A stretch of 64,000 nucleotides of DNA, taken from an uncultured Oscillospiraceae bacterium. GTDB taxonomy: Bacteria > Bacillota > Clostridia > Oscillospirales > Oscillospiraceae. Below, one piece after another: positions 55,701 through 64,000 of this stretch. Both the position numbers and the translations under genes were made by a program. The notes beneath the pieces were generated by a model. It was not told the origin of the DNA. It saw only the letters and a list, made by a program, of their open reading frames with translations, and searched no databases. The stretch is taken from the NCBI GenBank assembly GCA_910579775.1, contig CAJTUE010000007.1, positions 1 to 64,000 on the forward strand, in the 5' to 3' direction. Every line of letters starts with the position of its first letter. Position 1 is the first letter of the stretch.

Positions 55701-58700
55701 TCAGATTTTGGTAATATCTACCGGCTTCAAATCTGCGCTGCGGCCCTCTGCCCGCACACGGAGCATGGCCCGGGCGGTATCGATGGCGGTGACGCAGGCT
55801 ACCGAGTGCTCCACCGCGCTGCGGCGGATCTTAAAACCGTCTGTGTCGTGCTTGCGGCCCTTGGTGGGGGTGTTGATGACCAGGTCCACCGAGCCGGAGG
55901 CGATCATGTCCAGAATGTTGGGATGGGCCTCGGACACCCGGGCCACCAGCTTGGCGGGAATGCCCGCGTCGTTAAGGGCCTGGCAGGTCCCGGCAGTGGC
56001 AAATATCTCGATATCCATGTCCGCGAAGCCTCTCGCGATGCCCAGCAGCTCACCCTTGTCCTCGTCCCGGACGGTGACGATGACACGTCCACCCTTCTTG
56101 GGCGCCCGGAGGTTCGCCCCCTTAAAGGCCTTCAGCAGCGCCTGGGGGAAAGACTCCGCCAGACCCAGCACCTCGCCGGTGGACTTCATTTCCGGGCCCA
56201 GGCCGGTGTCCACATCCGTAAGCTTTTCAAAGGAGAAAATGGGCATCTTGACGGCAAAGAAATCCCGCTCCGGGTAAATATCCACACCATAACCCATATC
56301 TTTCAGTTTCTCCCCCAGCATGACCCGGGTGGCCAGGTCAATGACGGGCACCCCTGTCACCTTGGAGATATAGGGGATCGTCCGGGAGGAGCGGGGGTTG
56401 ACCTCGATGACGTACACCTGGTCGGAGTAAATGATGAACTGAATGTTGATCAGACCAATGACCCCCAGGGCCTTGGCCAGGTCCCGGGTATAGCGCAGGA
56501 TGGTCTCCTTGTGCTTATCCTCCACATGAAGGGAGGGATAGACGGAGATGGAGTCGCCCGAGTGGACCCCTGCCCGCTCCACATGCTCCATGATGCCGGG
56601 GATGAGCACGTCCTCCCCGTCAAAGACCCCGTCCACCTCGACCTCTCTTCCCATCAGATACTTGTCTACCAAAATAGGATGCTCCTGGACGGTGCGGTTG
56701 ATAATGCGCATGAATTCTGCAATATTTCGGTCGTTGTAGGCGATCTCCATGCCTTGACCACCCAGCACATAAGACGGGCGCACCAGCACTGGATAGCCCA
56801 CAGCGTTGGCCGCGGCTATGGCCTCCTCGGTGGTAAATACCGTGCGGCCCTCCGCCCGGGGAATGCCGCACTGCTGCAGGATCTCGTCAAAGCGCTCCCG
56901 GTCCTCGGCGGCGTCCACCCCGTCGGAGGAGGTCCCCAAAATGGGCACTCCCATCTCGGTAAGGGCGTGGGCCAGCTTGATGGCGGTCTGACCGCCAAAC
57001 TGCACCACCGCGCCCCAGGGCTTCTCCAGCTCTACCACTGCCTCAACGTCCTCCGGTGTCAGCGGCTCAAAGTAGAGCCGGTCGGCCACGTCAAAGTCGG
57101 TGGACACCGTTTCGGGGTTGTTGTTGATGATGATGGTCTCGCACCCCAGTTTTTTCAGCGCCCAGACCGAGTGGACCGAGCAGTAGTCAAACTCGATGCC
57201 TTGGCCGATGCGGATAGGTCCGCTGCCCAGCACAAGCACCTTGCGCCGCTGGCTGCTGCCGTCGACCTCCGCCTCGTTCTCCCGGTCATAGGTAGAGTAA
57301 TAGTAAGGGGTGGCGGCCTCAAACTCCGCCGCGCAGGTGTCTACCATCTTAAAGGCGGGGACGATGCCCATGCTTTCCCGCAGAGCCTTGATCTCCTTGG
57401 CCTCAGAGCCGCACAGGGCGGCGATGTAGGCGTCGGAGAAGCCCATCTCCTTGGCGCGGCGCAGGGTCTCGGCGTCCGGCGTCCCCTTCTCCAGCTTGGC
57501 CTCCATGCGAATGATGTCCTGGAACCGCTCCAGAAACCAAACGTCCATTTTGGTGATGGCATTGATCTTTTCCGGGGAAAAGCCCCGGCGCAAAGCCTCC
57601 GCCACCACAAAGAGCCGCTGGTCGTCTACATCTGCCAGCTTTTCCTCGATTTCCTCGGTGTAGAGGTCGTCCAGGCCGCCCAAGCGCAGGGTCTTGACGT
57701 TCAGCTCCAGAGAGCGGATGGCCTTCATCAGCGCCCCTTCAAAGGAATTGCTGATGGCCATGACCTCACCGGTGGCCTTCATCTGGGTGCCCAGCTTCCG
57801 GCTGGCGGTGGTGAACTTGTCAAAAGGCAGACGGGGGATCTTCAGCACGCAGTAGTCCAGCGTCGGCTCGAAGCAGGCGGTGGTCTTTCCGGTGACGGTA
57901 TTGGGGATCTCATCCAGGGTATACCCCAAGGCGATCTTGGCCGCTACCTTGGCGATGGGATATCCCGTAGCCTTGGAGGCCAGTGCCGAGGAGCGGGACA
58001 CACGGGGGTTGACCTCAATGACGGCGTACTCAAAGCTGTCCGGATCCAAAGCAAACTGGCAGTTACAGCCGCCCTCGATCTCCAGCGCCGAAATGATATC
58101 CAGCGCCGCCGAGCGGAGCATCTGATATTCCTTGTTGGCCAGGGTCTGGGTGGGGGCGACCACAATGGAGTCGCCGGTGTGAACGCCCACCGGGTCGATG
58201 TTCTCCATGGAGCAGATCTGGATCACGTTCCCGGCACTGTCCCGCATGACCTCGAACTCGATCTCCTTCCACCCGGCGATGCAACGCTCGATGAGCACCT
58301 GGCCCACCCTGCTGAGATGGATGCCCCGGTCAGCAATCTCCCGGAGGGACACCTCGTCATAGGCAATGCCGCCGCCGGTGCCTCCCAGCGTGTAGGCGGG
58401 GCGCACGATCACGGGATAGCCAATGGATGCGGCAAACTCCACCGCCGCCTCCACGCTCTCCACCACATCGGAAGTGACACAGGGCTGGCCCAGGGCCTCC
58501 ATAGCGTCCTTGAACTCCTGGCGGTCCTCCGCCTTTTTGATGGACGCGGGTGAGGTGCCCAACAGCCGGACGCCATGCTCGGCCAGAACACCCTCCTCAT
58601 GGAGGTTCATGGCCAGGTTGAGCCCCGTCTGTCCGCCCAGGGTAGGCAAAATGGAGTCGGGCCGCTCCTTGGCAATAATCTGGGTCACGGAGGCCAGGTT

Positions 58701-58907
58701 CAGCGGCTCGATGTAAACATGGTCGGCAATGTCCTGATCGGTCATGATGGTGGCGGGGTTGGAGTTGACCAGCACTACCTCTACGCCCTCTTCTTTAAGG
58801 GCACGGCAGGCCTGGGTCCCGGCGTAGTCAAACTCCGCCGCCTGACCGATCACGATGGGTCCGCTGCCCAGCACCAGCACCTTGCGGATATTAGGGTCCT
58901 TAGGCAT
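55701..58907 (-). CDS. carB: Carbamoyl phosphate synthase large subunit
   Basis: A 1068-residue enzyme with two homologous ATP-grasp halves; [20 protein letters not shown] near 10 and [20 protein letters not shown] near 555 mark their starts. It makes carbamoyl phosphate from bicarbonate, ATP and ammonia from CarA. The C-terminal regulatory domain ends [15 protein letters not shown] ([19 protein letters not shown]). The start at 58907 follows GGAGG at 8 bases and overlaps carA by 8 bases. Confidence 0.97.
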   Translation of the reverse strand: MPKDPNIRKVLVLGSGPIVIGQAAEFDYAGTQACRALKEEGVEVVLVNSNPATIMTDQDIADHVYIEPLNLASVTQIIAKERPDSILPTLGGQTGLNLAMNLHEEGVLAEHGVRLLGTSPASIKKAEDRQEFKDAMEALGQPCVTSDVVESVEAAVEFAASIGYPVIVRPAYTLGGTGGGIAYDEVSLREIADRGIHLSRVGQVLIERCIAGWKEIEFEVMRDSAGNVIQICSMENIDPVGVHTGDSIVVAPTQTLANKEYQMLRSAALDIISALEIEGGCNCQFALDPDSFEYAVIEVNPRVSRSSALASKATGYPIAKVAAKIALGYTLDEIPNTVTGKTTACFEPTLDYCVLKIPRLPFDKFTTASRKLGTQMKATGEVMAISNSFEGALMKAIRSLELNVKTLRLGGLDDLYTEEIEEKLADVDDQRLFVVAEALRRGFSPEKINAITKMDVWFLERFQDIIRMEAKLEKGTPDAETLRRAKEMGFSDAYIAALCGSEAKEIKALRESMGIVPAFKMVDTCAAEFEAATPYYYSTYDRENEAEVDGSSQRRKVLVLGSGPIRIGQGIEFDYCSVHSVWALKKLGCETIIINNNPETVSTDFDVADRLYFEPLTPEDVEAVVELEKPWGAVVQFGGQTAIKLAHALTEMGVPILGTSSDGVDAAEDRERFDEILQQCGIPRAEGRTVFTTEEAIAAANAVGYPVLVRPSYVLGGQGMEIAYNDRNIAEFMRIINRTVQEHPILVDKYLMGREVEVDGVFDGEDVLIPGIMEHVERAGVHSGDSISVYPSLHVEDKHKETILRYTRDLAKALGVIGLINIQFIIYSDQVYVIEVNPRSSRTIPYISKVTGVPVIDLATRVMLGEKLKDMGYGVDIYPERDFFAVKMPIFSFEKLTDVDTGLGPEMKSTGEVLGLAESFPQALLKAFKGANLRAPKKGGRVIVTVRDEDKGELLGIARGFADMDIEIFATAGTCQALNDAGIPAKLVARVSEAHPNILDMIASGSVDLVINTPTKGRKHDTDGFKIRRSAVEHSVACVTAIDTARAMLRVRAEGRSADLKPVDITKI

Positions 58908-59988
58908 TGTGGTCACCTCCCATCGCGACCAAAAACTCGTCGAAAAGATATTCGGTGTCCATGGGGCCGGGGGCCGCCTCGGGATGGAACTGCACCGTAA
59001 AGCACTTGGGGCGCTTGTAGCGCAGGCCCTCCACCGTGCCGTCGTTCACATTGACATGGGAGATGTCCGCCACCGCCGGGTCCACCGTTTCGGGGGTGAC
59101 CACATAGCCGTGGTTCTGGCTGGTAATGAAGCACCGCCCGGCCGCCACATCCCGCACCGGGTGATTCCCACCCCGGTGACCAAAGGGCATTTTATGGGTC
59201 TTGGCGCCGGTGGCCAGGGCCAGTAGCTGGTGACCCAGGCACACCGCGAAGATGGGCAGTTTGCTCTCGTAGAGCTTACGCACCTCTTCGATGATCTCCA
59301 CATTATCCGCCGGGTCGCCGGGGCCGTTGGAGAGCATGACCCCGTCAAAGCCGCCGTCTAAGATCTCCCTGGCGGGGGTATGGGCGGGAAATACCGTCAC
59401 CGCGCAGTCTCGCTTACGCAGACATTCGATCATGTTCTGCTTCACCCCAAAGTCCAGCAAAGCGACCCGATACCGCGCCTCTCCCTCTGGGGCAAATACC
59501 TCGGCGGCGGACCTGGTGACCCGTTCCACCGTTCCCGACACCCGGTAGGCGCGCAGCTCCTCCAGCGCCTCCTGGACAGAAAAATCCGACCCACAGGTGA
59601 TCATGCCGTTCATGGTCCCCTGAGATCGGAGGATGCGGGTCAACGCACGGGTGTCCACACCCTGCACGCCGACGATATGATGCTGTTTCAAATAGGCGTC
59701 CAGACTCCCCTGGCAGCGGAAATTGCTTCCCAGAGCCGAGAGATGCCGAACGATCAACGCCTCTGCCCACGGGCGGCCCGATTCGTTGTCCTCGTCGTTG
59801 ACTCCGTAATTGCCGATGAGCGGATAACTCATCACCACGCCCTGCCCCGCGTAGGAGGGATCGGTCAGGATCTCCTGATAGCCGGTCATGGAGGTGTTGA
59901 AGACCAGCTCACAGACCCGCTTCCCCACCTCTCCGATGGACTGCCCCAAAAATACCGCGCCATTCTCTAAAATGAGACTCGCCTGCAT
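58900..59988 (-). CDS. carA: Carbamoyl phosphate synthase small subunit
   Basis: A 362-residue glutamine amidotransferase that supplies ammonia to CarB. It begins [15 protein letters not shown]; the GATase has [17 protein letters not shown] (nucleophile Cys) and [16 protein letters not shown]. The start at 59988 has GGAGG 8 bases upstream. It is the first gene of the pyrimidine/GMP operon. Confidence 0.96.
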   Translation of the reverse strand: MQASLILENGAVFLGQSIGEVGKRVCELVFNTSMTGYQEILTDPSYAGQGVVMSYPLIGNYGVNDEDNESGRPWAEALIVRHLSALGSNFRCQGSLDAYLKQHHIVGVQGVDTRALTRILRSQGTMNGMITCGSDFSVQEALEELRAYRVSGTVERVTRSAAEVFAPEGEARYRVALLDFGVKQNMIECLRKRDCAVTVFPAHTPAREILDGGFDGVMLSNGPGDPADNVEIIEEVRKLYESKLPIFAVCLGHQLLALATGAKTHKMPFGHRGGNHPVRDVAAGRCFITSQNHGYVVTPETVDPAVADISHVNVNDGTVEGLRYKRPKCFTVQFHPEAAPGPMDTEYLFDEFLVAMGGDHNA

Positions 59989-60019
59989 GGCGCCCACCTC
60001 CCTTCTGCCGATTTTCTCT

Positions 60020-60048
60020 ATTTTAATCGAAACCCGGCCCAATGTCAA
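60020..60048 (-). promoter_or_regulatory. Promoter of the carA-carB-guaA operon
   Basis: Minus strand: -35 TTGACA (60048-60043), 17-base spacer, -10 TAAAAT (60025-60020). Only about 25 bases separate the expected start from the carA ribosome binding site, so no long PyrR-type attenuator fits. Confidence 0.8.
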
Positions 60049-60569
60049 TCTATCTCTATCATCTCGACCTCTACATTTTGCCCCATAGCATACTGGAGGG
60101 TAGACAGGGTCCCGCCCCGCTTTCCAAGGCCGTTGTACAGGGCGATCAAGCGGGAGGCGTGATCCACCATATAGCGGTTGCGCCGGTGCATGCAGTGGGG
60201 CGTGTAGCTCTGCTGGATCAAGGTCTCCATGTCGCACTTGTCCAGCAGGTCATAGTAGCGCTGCTGGTCCGCCAAGGGCCAGCGCCTGCACTGGTCCGGA
60301 AACGGAACCGCACCCTCCAGGGTGAGCTCGGGATGGACCAGCCGCAGACGCACCACGGCTTCTCCGAAGTAGAGGTCACCCCCCTGGGCCATGCCGCAAA
60401 TGAAATGGCGGTAGCCCTGGCCGTAGGCCCGCTCCAATGCTTCGTCCAGGCGTTTTTTTGCCGCCAGACAGCGTGGATCGCCCTCATCATCCCCCCAGGG
60501 AAGCGCGCGGGGACGGTGGCCGGTAAAGGCGCAGGTGGTAGCACGTTCAAAACGCTCTGTCAGCTCCAT
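60045..60569 (-). CDS. SLOG-family protein (YpsA/DUF1273-like)
   Basis: A 174-residue protein with CAFTGHRPRALPWGDDEG at the start and FICGMAQGGDLYFGEAV in the middle, typical of the YpsA-type SLOG fold that binds nucleotides. The role in this organism is unknown. It is a separate leftward gene before the carA promoter. Confidence 0.85.
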   Translation of the reverse strand: MELTERFERATTCAFTGHRPRALPWGDDEGDPRCLAAKKRLDEALERAYGQGYRHFICGMAQGGDLYFGEAVVRLRLVHPELTLEGAVPFPDQCRRWPLADQQRYYDLLDKCDMETLIQQSYTPHCMHRRNRYMVDHASRLIALYNGLGKRGGTLSTLQYAMGQNVEVEMIEID

Positions 60570-60641
60570 GCCGTCCCCTCCTTTCTTTTCGCTATTTTAG
60601 GCGTTTTTTCCTGTAAAGTCAAGCCAATCTCCACCTCCATC

Positions 60642-60670
60642 TTGCCAAAATGTCGAATGTATGGTAAGAT
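60642..60670 (+). promoter_or_regulatory. Promoter of dusB and probably the sigma factor
   Basis: -35 TTGCCA (60642-60647), 17-base spacer, extended -10 TGG-TAAGAT (60665-60670). The dusB ATG follows 41 bases after. Confidence 0.65.
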
Positions 60671-60711
60671 GAGCGGGCGCACGCTATTTCAACGCTCAAG
60701 GGGGTATCGCC

Positions 60712-61683
60712 ATGAAGCTCGGCTCGGTAGAGATCGCCTCTCCTTTGGCCCTTGCCCCCATGGCGGGCGTGACCGATCTGGCCTTCCGCACCATTTGCCG
60801 GCATATGGGCGCGGGCTATACCGTCACCGAGATGGTCAGCGCCAAGGCCCTTTGCTACCAGGACAAAAAATCCATTCCCCTGATGGAGCTGGCGCAGGAC
60901 GAGCACCCTGCCGCCGTCCAGCTTTTTGGCAGCGATCCCGGCTGTATGGAGGAGGCCGCCGCCATCGTGATGGAAAAGGCACGTCCTGACGTGATCGATA
61001 TCAACATGGGCTGTCCGGTACCCAAGGTGGTAAAAAGCGGTGACGGCTCCGCTCTGATGCGCGACCCCCTCCTGGCCGCCCAGGTGGCAAAGGCTGTGAT
61101 CCGCGGAGCGGGCGGAACCCCCGTCACTGTGAAGCTCCGCTCCGGGTGGGACAAGGGTTCCATCAACTGCGTGGAAGTGGCTCTGGCCCTCCAGGAGGCC
61201 GGAGTGGCGGCGGTGGCTGTCCACGGCCGTACCAGGACCCAGATGTACGCCGGCCGGGCAGACTGGAACATCATCCGCGCCGTGAAGGAGACGCTGGATA
61301 TTCCCGTCATGGCCAACGGAGACATTTTCTCCGGCGAAGACGCCGCACACATTCTGCGCTATACCGGGGCGGACATGGCGATGGTGGGCCGGGGCGTGTT
61401 TGGAAACCCATGGATCTTTCGCGACGCTTTGGCCGCGCTGGCGGGCGAGCCGCCTCCGCCGCCTCCCACCCTGCAGGAACGCTGTGACACCGCCATGGCT
61501 CAATTTCATCTGGCGCTGGACAACAAAGGAGAAAAGATCGCCTGTCTGGAGGCCCGGCGGCACTATGCCTGGTATCTTAAAGGTATTCCCCACTCCGGCT
61601 ATTGGAAGGCGGAGCTTTGCAAGGCACAGACCATGGAGGATCTGGAACGCTGTACCAAAGGCATCCTCCACGATCTGGCCTGA
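60712..61683 (+). CDS. dusB: tRNA-dihydrouridine synthase
   Basis: A 323-residue FMN enzyme that reduces uridines in tRNA. Motifs: LAPMAGVTDLAFR at the start, DINMGCPVPKVVKSGDGSAL with the catalytic Cys, and VHGRTRTQMYAGRADWN. Ends in a helical tRNA-binding domain. It stands alone on the plus strand, 39 bases before the sigma factor gene. Confidence 0.95.
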   Translation: MKLGSVEIASPLALAPMAGVTDLAFRTICRHMGAGYTVTEMVSAKALCYQDKKSIPLMELAQDEHPAAVQLFGSDPGCMEEAAAIVMEKARPDVIDINMGCPVPKVVKSGDGSALMRDPLLAAQVAKAVIRGAGGTPVTVKLRSGWDKGSINCVEVALALQEAGVAAVAVHGRTRTQMYAGRADWNIIRAVKETLDIPVMANGDIFSGEDAAHILRYTGADMAMVGRGVFGNPWIFRDALAALAGEPPPPPPTLQERCDTAMAQFHLALDNKGEKIACLEARRHYAWYLKGIPHSGYWKAELCKAQTMEDLERCTKGILHDLA

Positions 61684-61722
61684 AGTATGACTTGCATTTA
61701 CCAATGAAACGAGGTGAGACCC

Positions 61723-62316
61723 ATGACCGAGGAAGAACTGATCGCCCGCGCCCAGCAGGGCGACGAGGACGCCTTTGCCCAGCTGCTGGACGCGCATCAG
61801 GGCAAGGTCTACGGTCTCACCCTGCGTCTCACCGGCTCCCCTGAGGACGCCATGGAGCTGACCCAGGAGACCTTTTTCAACGCCTGGCGGGGTCTGCCCT
61901 CCTTCCACCGGGACAGTAAATTCTCTACCTGGCTCTACCGTCTGGCTACCAATGTGACCATCGATTTCTTACGAAAAGAAAAACGGCGCCGCGGCTTGGC
62001 GGTGTCCTCGCTGTCGGTAGAAGACGAGGATGACCAGCGCGTGCTGGATGTGCCCGACCTTCGCTTTACACCTCAGAGCGAGGCGGAGCGGCGAGAGCTC
62101 CAGGAAGCGGTCCACCGGGGGCTGACTCAGCTCTCCGACGAACACCGCCAGGTGCTGGTCCTGCGGGAGCTGAACGGTTTGAGCTACAGCGAGATCGCCC
62201 AGGTGCTGAACATCGAGGAGGGCACGGTCAAATCCCGCATTTCCAGAGCGCGGCTGGCGCTTAGGAAAATTCTACTGGAGGATGGGAACTTTTCCTATAC
62301 CCCTGCGTCTATATGA
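61723..62316 (+). CDS. ECF-type sigma factor (RpoE/SigW-like)
   Basis: A 197-residue sigma factor with region 2 (ELTQETFFNAWRGLPSFH, KFSTWLYRLATNVTIDFLRK) and region 4 (EHRQVLVLRELNGLSYSEIA, GTVKSRISRARLALRK). It directs RNA polymerase to a stress or envelope regulon. ATG 61723 has GAGGTGA upstream. Paired with the anti-sigma gene 30 bases later. Confidence 0.93.
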   Translation: MTEEELIARAQQGDEDAFAQLLDAHQGKVYGLTLRLTGSPEDAMELTQETFFNAWRGLPSFHRDSKFSTWLYRLATNVTIDFLRKEKRRRGLAVSSLSVEDEDDQRVLDVPDLRFTPQSEAERRELQEAVHRGLTQLSDEHRQVLVLRELNGLSYSEIAQVLNIEEGTVKSRISRARLALRKILLEDGNFSYTPASI

Positions 62317-62346
62317 ACAGACTATGAAGAAAGGAGGGCCCGGCCT

Positions 62347-63495
62347 ATGACTTGTAACGATATGCTGGAACAGATATCCGCCGCGCTGGACGGCGAGCTA
62401 ACTGCCGAGGAAAAAGTTCAATTAGACCGTCATTTGTCCCAGTGCGATTCCTGCCGGGCCTTGTTCGACGAGCTTTCCGCCATTCACGGCGCCTGTGCTC
62501 ACCTGGAGGCCGCTCCGCCCCCGGCCCTCCGGGCGTGTATCCTAGAGCAGCTCCCGCCTCAAAAACAGCAGGCCAAGGTCATCGTCCTCCACTGGAGACG
62601 CTGGGCTGCCATGGCCGCAACCTTTGTGCTGGTGGCCCTGGCGGCGTGGCATCTGCCTGAAACACTGGACAAGCCGGGTCCGCGGCAGTCCGTATCGGTC
62701 CAGGAGCCGTCGCCTACCCCGGTGGCCGAGCCTGCTGACTTGGCGGATGCAGATCTTCCCGCGCTCGCCTCGGAAGAGCCTTTGAATGTTACCGACTCCG
62801 TTGCCCCAGCTTCATCCCCTGATAAAAACGCCGGTATCGCGCCTTTGATGGAGACCCCGGAGACAGCCCTTTCATTTGACGTCGGCGGTGAAGTTGTGAC
62901 TGTCCACTTTGGCGACCAACCCAATGAGTCTGAGTTCGCTGCAGACAAAGCCGCATCGGCTCCGCTGTCGGTGGAAAACAGCTCCACGGCCAAGGAGGCA
63001 GCGCCGCAGCCTTTCTCCGCCGCCCGCAGTATGATGAGCAAGGAGGCGGGGGAATATGAGACGCCGGAGTCCGGCTTGGGCGCGGCGCCCCAAAACGGGT
63101 TGGTCTACAGCGCCCTTCCACCGTCTGGCGGCGCCGTGGACAGCGATGGCCTGTCCCTACAATGCGCTCAGACCGCTTTGGATGAGGTTCCTGAGCCTCA
63201 CCCGGAAATGTCTGGCGAGGAGCTGATAACGGCTGCACTGCTCAAGACCGGGTGCCAGCTGCCCTCTGGTACGTACTGCGGCGTGCTCACTTTGGAAGGC
63301 TCTGCCACGCTCATCGGTTACCAGCCCGACTTGGTCCTGGACGGCGTCGCCACGTATACCCTCCCCAAGGCCACCTTTGACGCCCTGATCAAGGAGCTGG
63401 AGGTCGGCGGCATTCCTTTTGACCTCCGCGCCACCGGCGATGATGTTTCCCCCACCGCCGAAACCGGCGTTGTCACCATCGTCTCGGCAAACTGA
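62347..63495 (+). CDS. Zinc-finger anti-sigma factor, membrane-bound
   Basis: A 382-residue protein. N-terminal zinc-binding anti-sigma domain with DRHLSQCDSCRALFDE (H-x3-C-x2-C), one transmembrane segment around 80-100 (WAAMAATFVLVALAAWHLP), then a long extracytoplasmic part rich in Pro/Ala and a C-terminal domain. It binds the ECF sigma factor until a signal from outside. GGAGG lies upstream of the ATG. Confidence 0.88.
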   Translation: MTCNDMLEQISAALDGELTAEEKVQLDRHLSQCDSCRALFDELSAIHGACAHLEAAPPPALRACILEQLPPQKQQAKVIVLHWRRWAAMAATFVLVALAAWHLPETLDKPGPRQSVSVQEPSPTPVAEPADLADADLPALASEEPLNVTDSVAPASSPDKNAGIAPLMETPETALSFDVGGEVVTVHFGDQPNESEFAADKAASAPLSVENSSTAKEAAPQPFSAARSMMSKEAGEYETPESGLGAAPQNGLVYSALPPSGGAVDSDGLSLQCAQTALDEVPEPHPEMSGEELITAALLKTGCQLPSGTYCGVLTLEGSATLIGYQPDLVLDGVATYTLPKATFDALIKELEVGGIPFDLRATGDDVSPTAETGVVTIVSAN

Positions 63496-63510
63496 ACACC
63501 ACAACAAGAA

Positions 63511-63546
63511 ACGGCCCACTGCAAAAGCAGTGGGCCGTCCTTTTTG
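63511..63546. terminator. Intrinsic terminator after the anti-sigma gene
   Basis: A perfect 12-bp stem (63511-63522 with 63527-63538) and AAAA loop followed by CCTTTTTGTG on the plus strand. It also faces the end of the convergent gene at 63560. Confidence 0.9.
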
Positions 63547-63559
63547 TGTTGAACGGGTC

Positions 63560-64000
63560 TTAGCTGTTGCAGCCGCAGCCGCAATTCTTAGCCTCCTGGT
63601 AGTCCTGGGGGCAGGTCATGGAGTTGGGCGGGAAGAACTCATTGACAGGGAACTCCACCTGCTGGAAGATCTCGCAGGGGTCGCCGTCGCTGCCACAGCA
63701 GCACTCCTTCTCCGGCATGCAGTAGTCATACACGGGGATGAGTAGCTGGGTGTCCCGCTCCAGGCGGATGATGGAGAACTGGCCCAGGGTCAGGTAGATG
63801 CGCTTGCCGCCGCCGTTGTAGTCGATATCGCAGCCCATACAGTTGCAGACACAGGCGGGCACCTCGCACAGGTCGCAGTCACAGACCTTGCACTCGCAGG
63901 ACTCCACCAGCTTCATGTTGAGCAGGATGGGATCGACAGCCTCCACGTAGGCCGTGGGAAGATTGCTGCGCACCGCCACCTGAGCGTCCAGGGCGCCCTC
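63560..64000 (-). CDS. Cysteine-rich protein, 5' end outside the window
   Basis: At least 146 residues are present; the frame is open to the window edge. It contains dense Cys clusters (CECKVCDCDLCEVPACVCNC, then ECCCGSDGDPC and CGCGCNS at the end) and a beta-rich centre (RIYLTLGQFSIIRLERDTQL). Spore-coat or envelope proteins of Clostridia can look like this, but I do not recognise the family. Confidence 0.7.
   Translation of the reverse strand, partial: EGALDAQVAVRSNLPTAYVEAVDPILLNMKLVESCECKVCDCDLCEVPACVCNCMGCDIDYNGGGKRIYLTLGQFSIIRLERDTQLLIPVYDYCMPEKECCCGSDGDPCEIFQQVEFPVNEFFPPNSMTCPQDYQEAKNCGCGCNS

Noticed and set aside
55806..58553. Long plus-strand open frame (915 codons) over carB
   Set aside because: It is the opposite-strand shadow of carB in GC-rich DNA; the composition is Leu/Gly/His-rich without domains, and carB is certain.

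Overview
The window looks like a GC-rich member of the Clostridia (an Oscillospiraceae-type gut Firmicute). This is an inference from strong GGAGG ribosome binding sites, Firmicute-type promoters, the carA-carB-guaA chromosomal operon and the style of the prophage; no rRNA is present to fix the genus. About 53.5 kb is an integrated temperate phage with a contractile tail, and the last 10.5 kb is host chromosome.

Prophage boundaries. A 52-bp perfect direct repeat lies at 1-52 and 53415-53466. It holds the last codons, stop codon and intrinsic terminator of guaA. The tyrosine integrase ends next to the right copy. Inside the left end the phage carries its own second guaA-like gene (ATP pyrophosphatase part only), so both guaA reading frames end in an att core.

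Layout, read on the minus strand from right to left. At 50.2-50.9 kb a genetic switch has a rightward repressor gene and a leftward early promoter with operators in and next to it. Early genes (50.2-45.8 kb) are small and mostly unknown. Recombination and replication genes follow: a putative recombination protein, a single-polypeptide SbcD-SbcC fusion, a DnaD-like replication protein, RecU, a SleB-type lipoprotein, and a PAPS-reductase-like/DUF5131 radical-SAM pair. An ArpU-like late regulator (33.5-34.1 kb) precedes a four-copy TTGCAC array and a separately promoted HAD-like gene. The late operon starts with three ParB-fold genes and two Rossmann methyltransferase-like domains, then terminase, portal-MuF fusion, prohead protease, capsid, connectors, sheath, tube, chaperone, tape measure, baseplate, spike and fibre genes. 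A complete diversity-generating retroelement (DGR) comes next: variable protein with VR, a ribbon-helix-helix gene, avd, TR and reverse transcriptase. The lysis genes and the phage guaA-like gene close the element.

How it works together. TR and VR differ at seven positions in 121 bp, all at template adenines, changing five Asn codons in the C-terminal lectin-like domain of the fibre protein. This indicates past mutagenic retrohoming that diversifies host binding. The RT reading frame is broken by one base in a G-run, so present activity is uncertain. Apparent single-G losses occur in two other genes, so a sequencing or assembly cause must be considered.

Host part. carA, carB, a membrane protein gene and guaA form one leftward operon with a consensus promoter. 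Beyond it are a SLOG-family gene, dusB, an ECF sigma factor with its zinc-finger anti-sigma factor, and a cysteine-rich protein running off the window edge.

Most distinctive points: the DGR, the phage-borne guaA paralog at the att site, the three-ParB/methyltransferase cassette ahead of terminase, the SbcD-SbcC fusion, and a plus-strand promoter whose predicted short RNA could pair over the ribosome binding sites of several phage genes.
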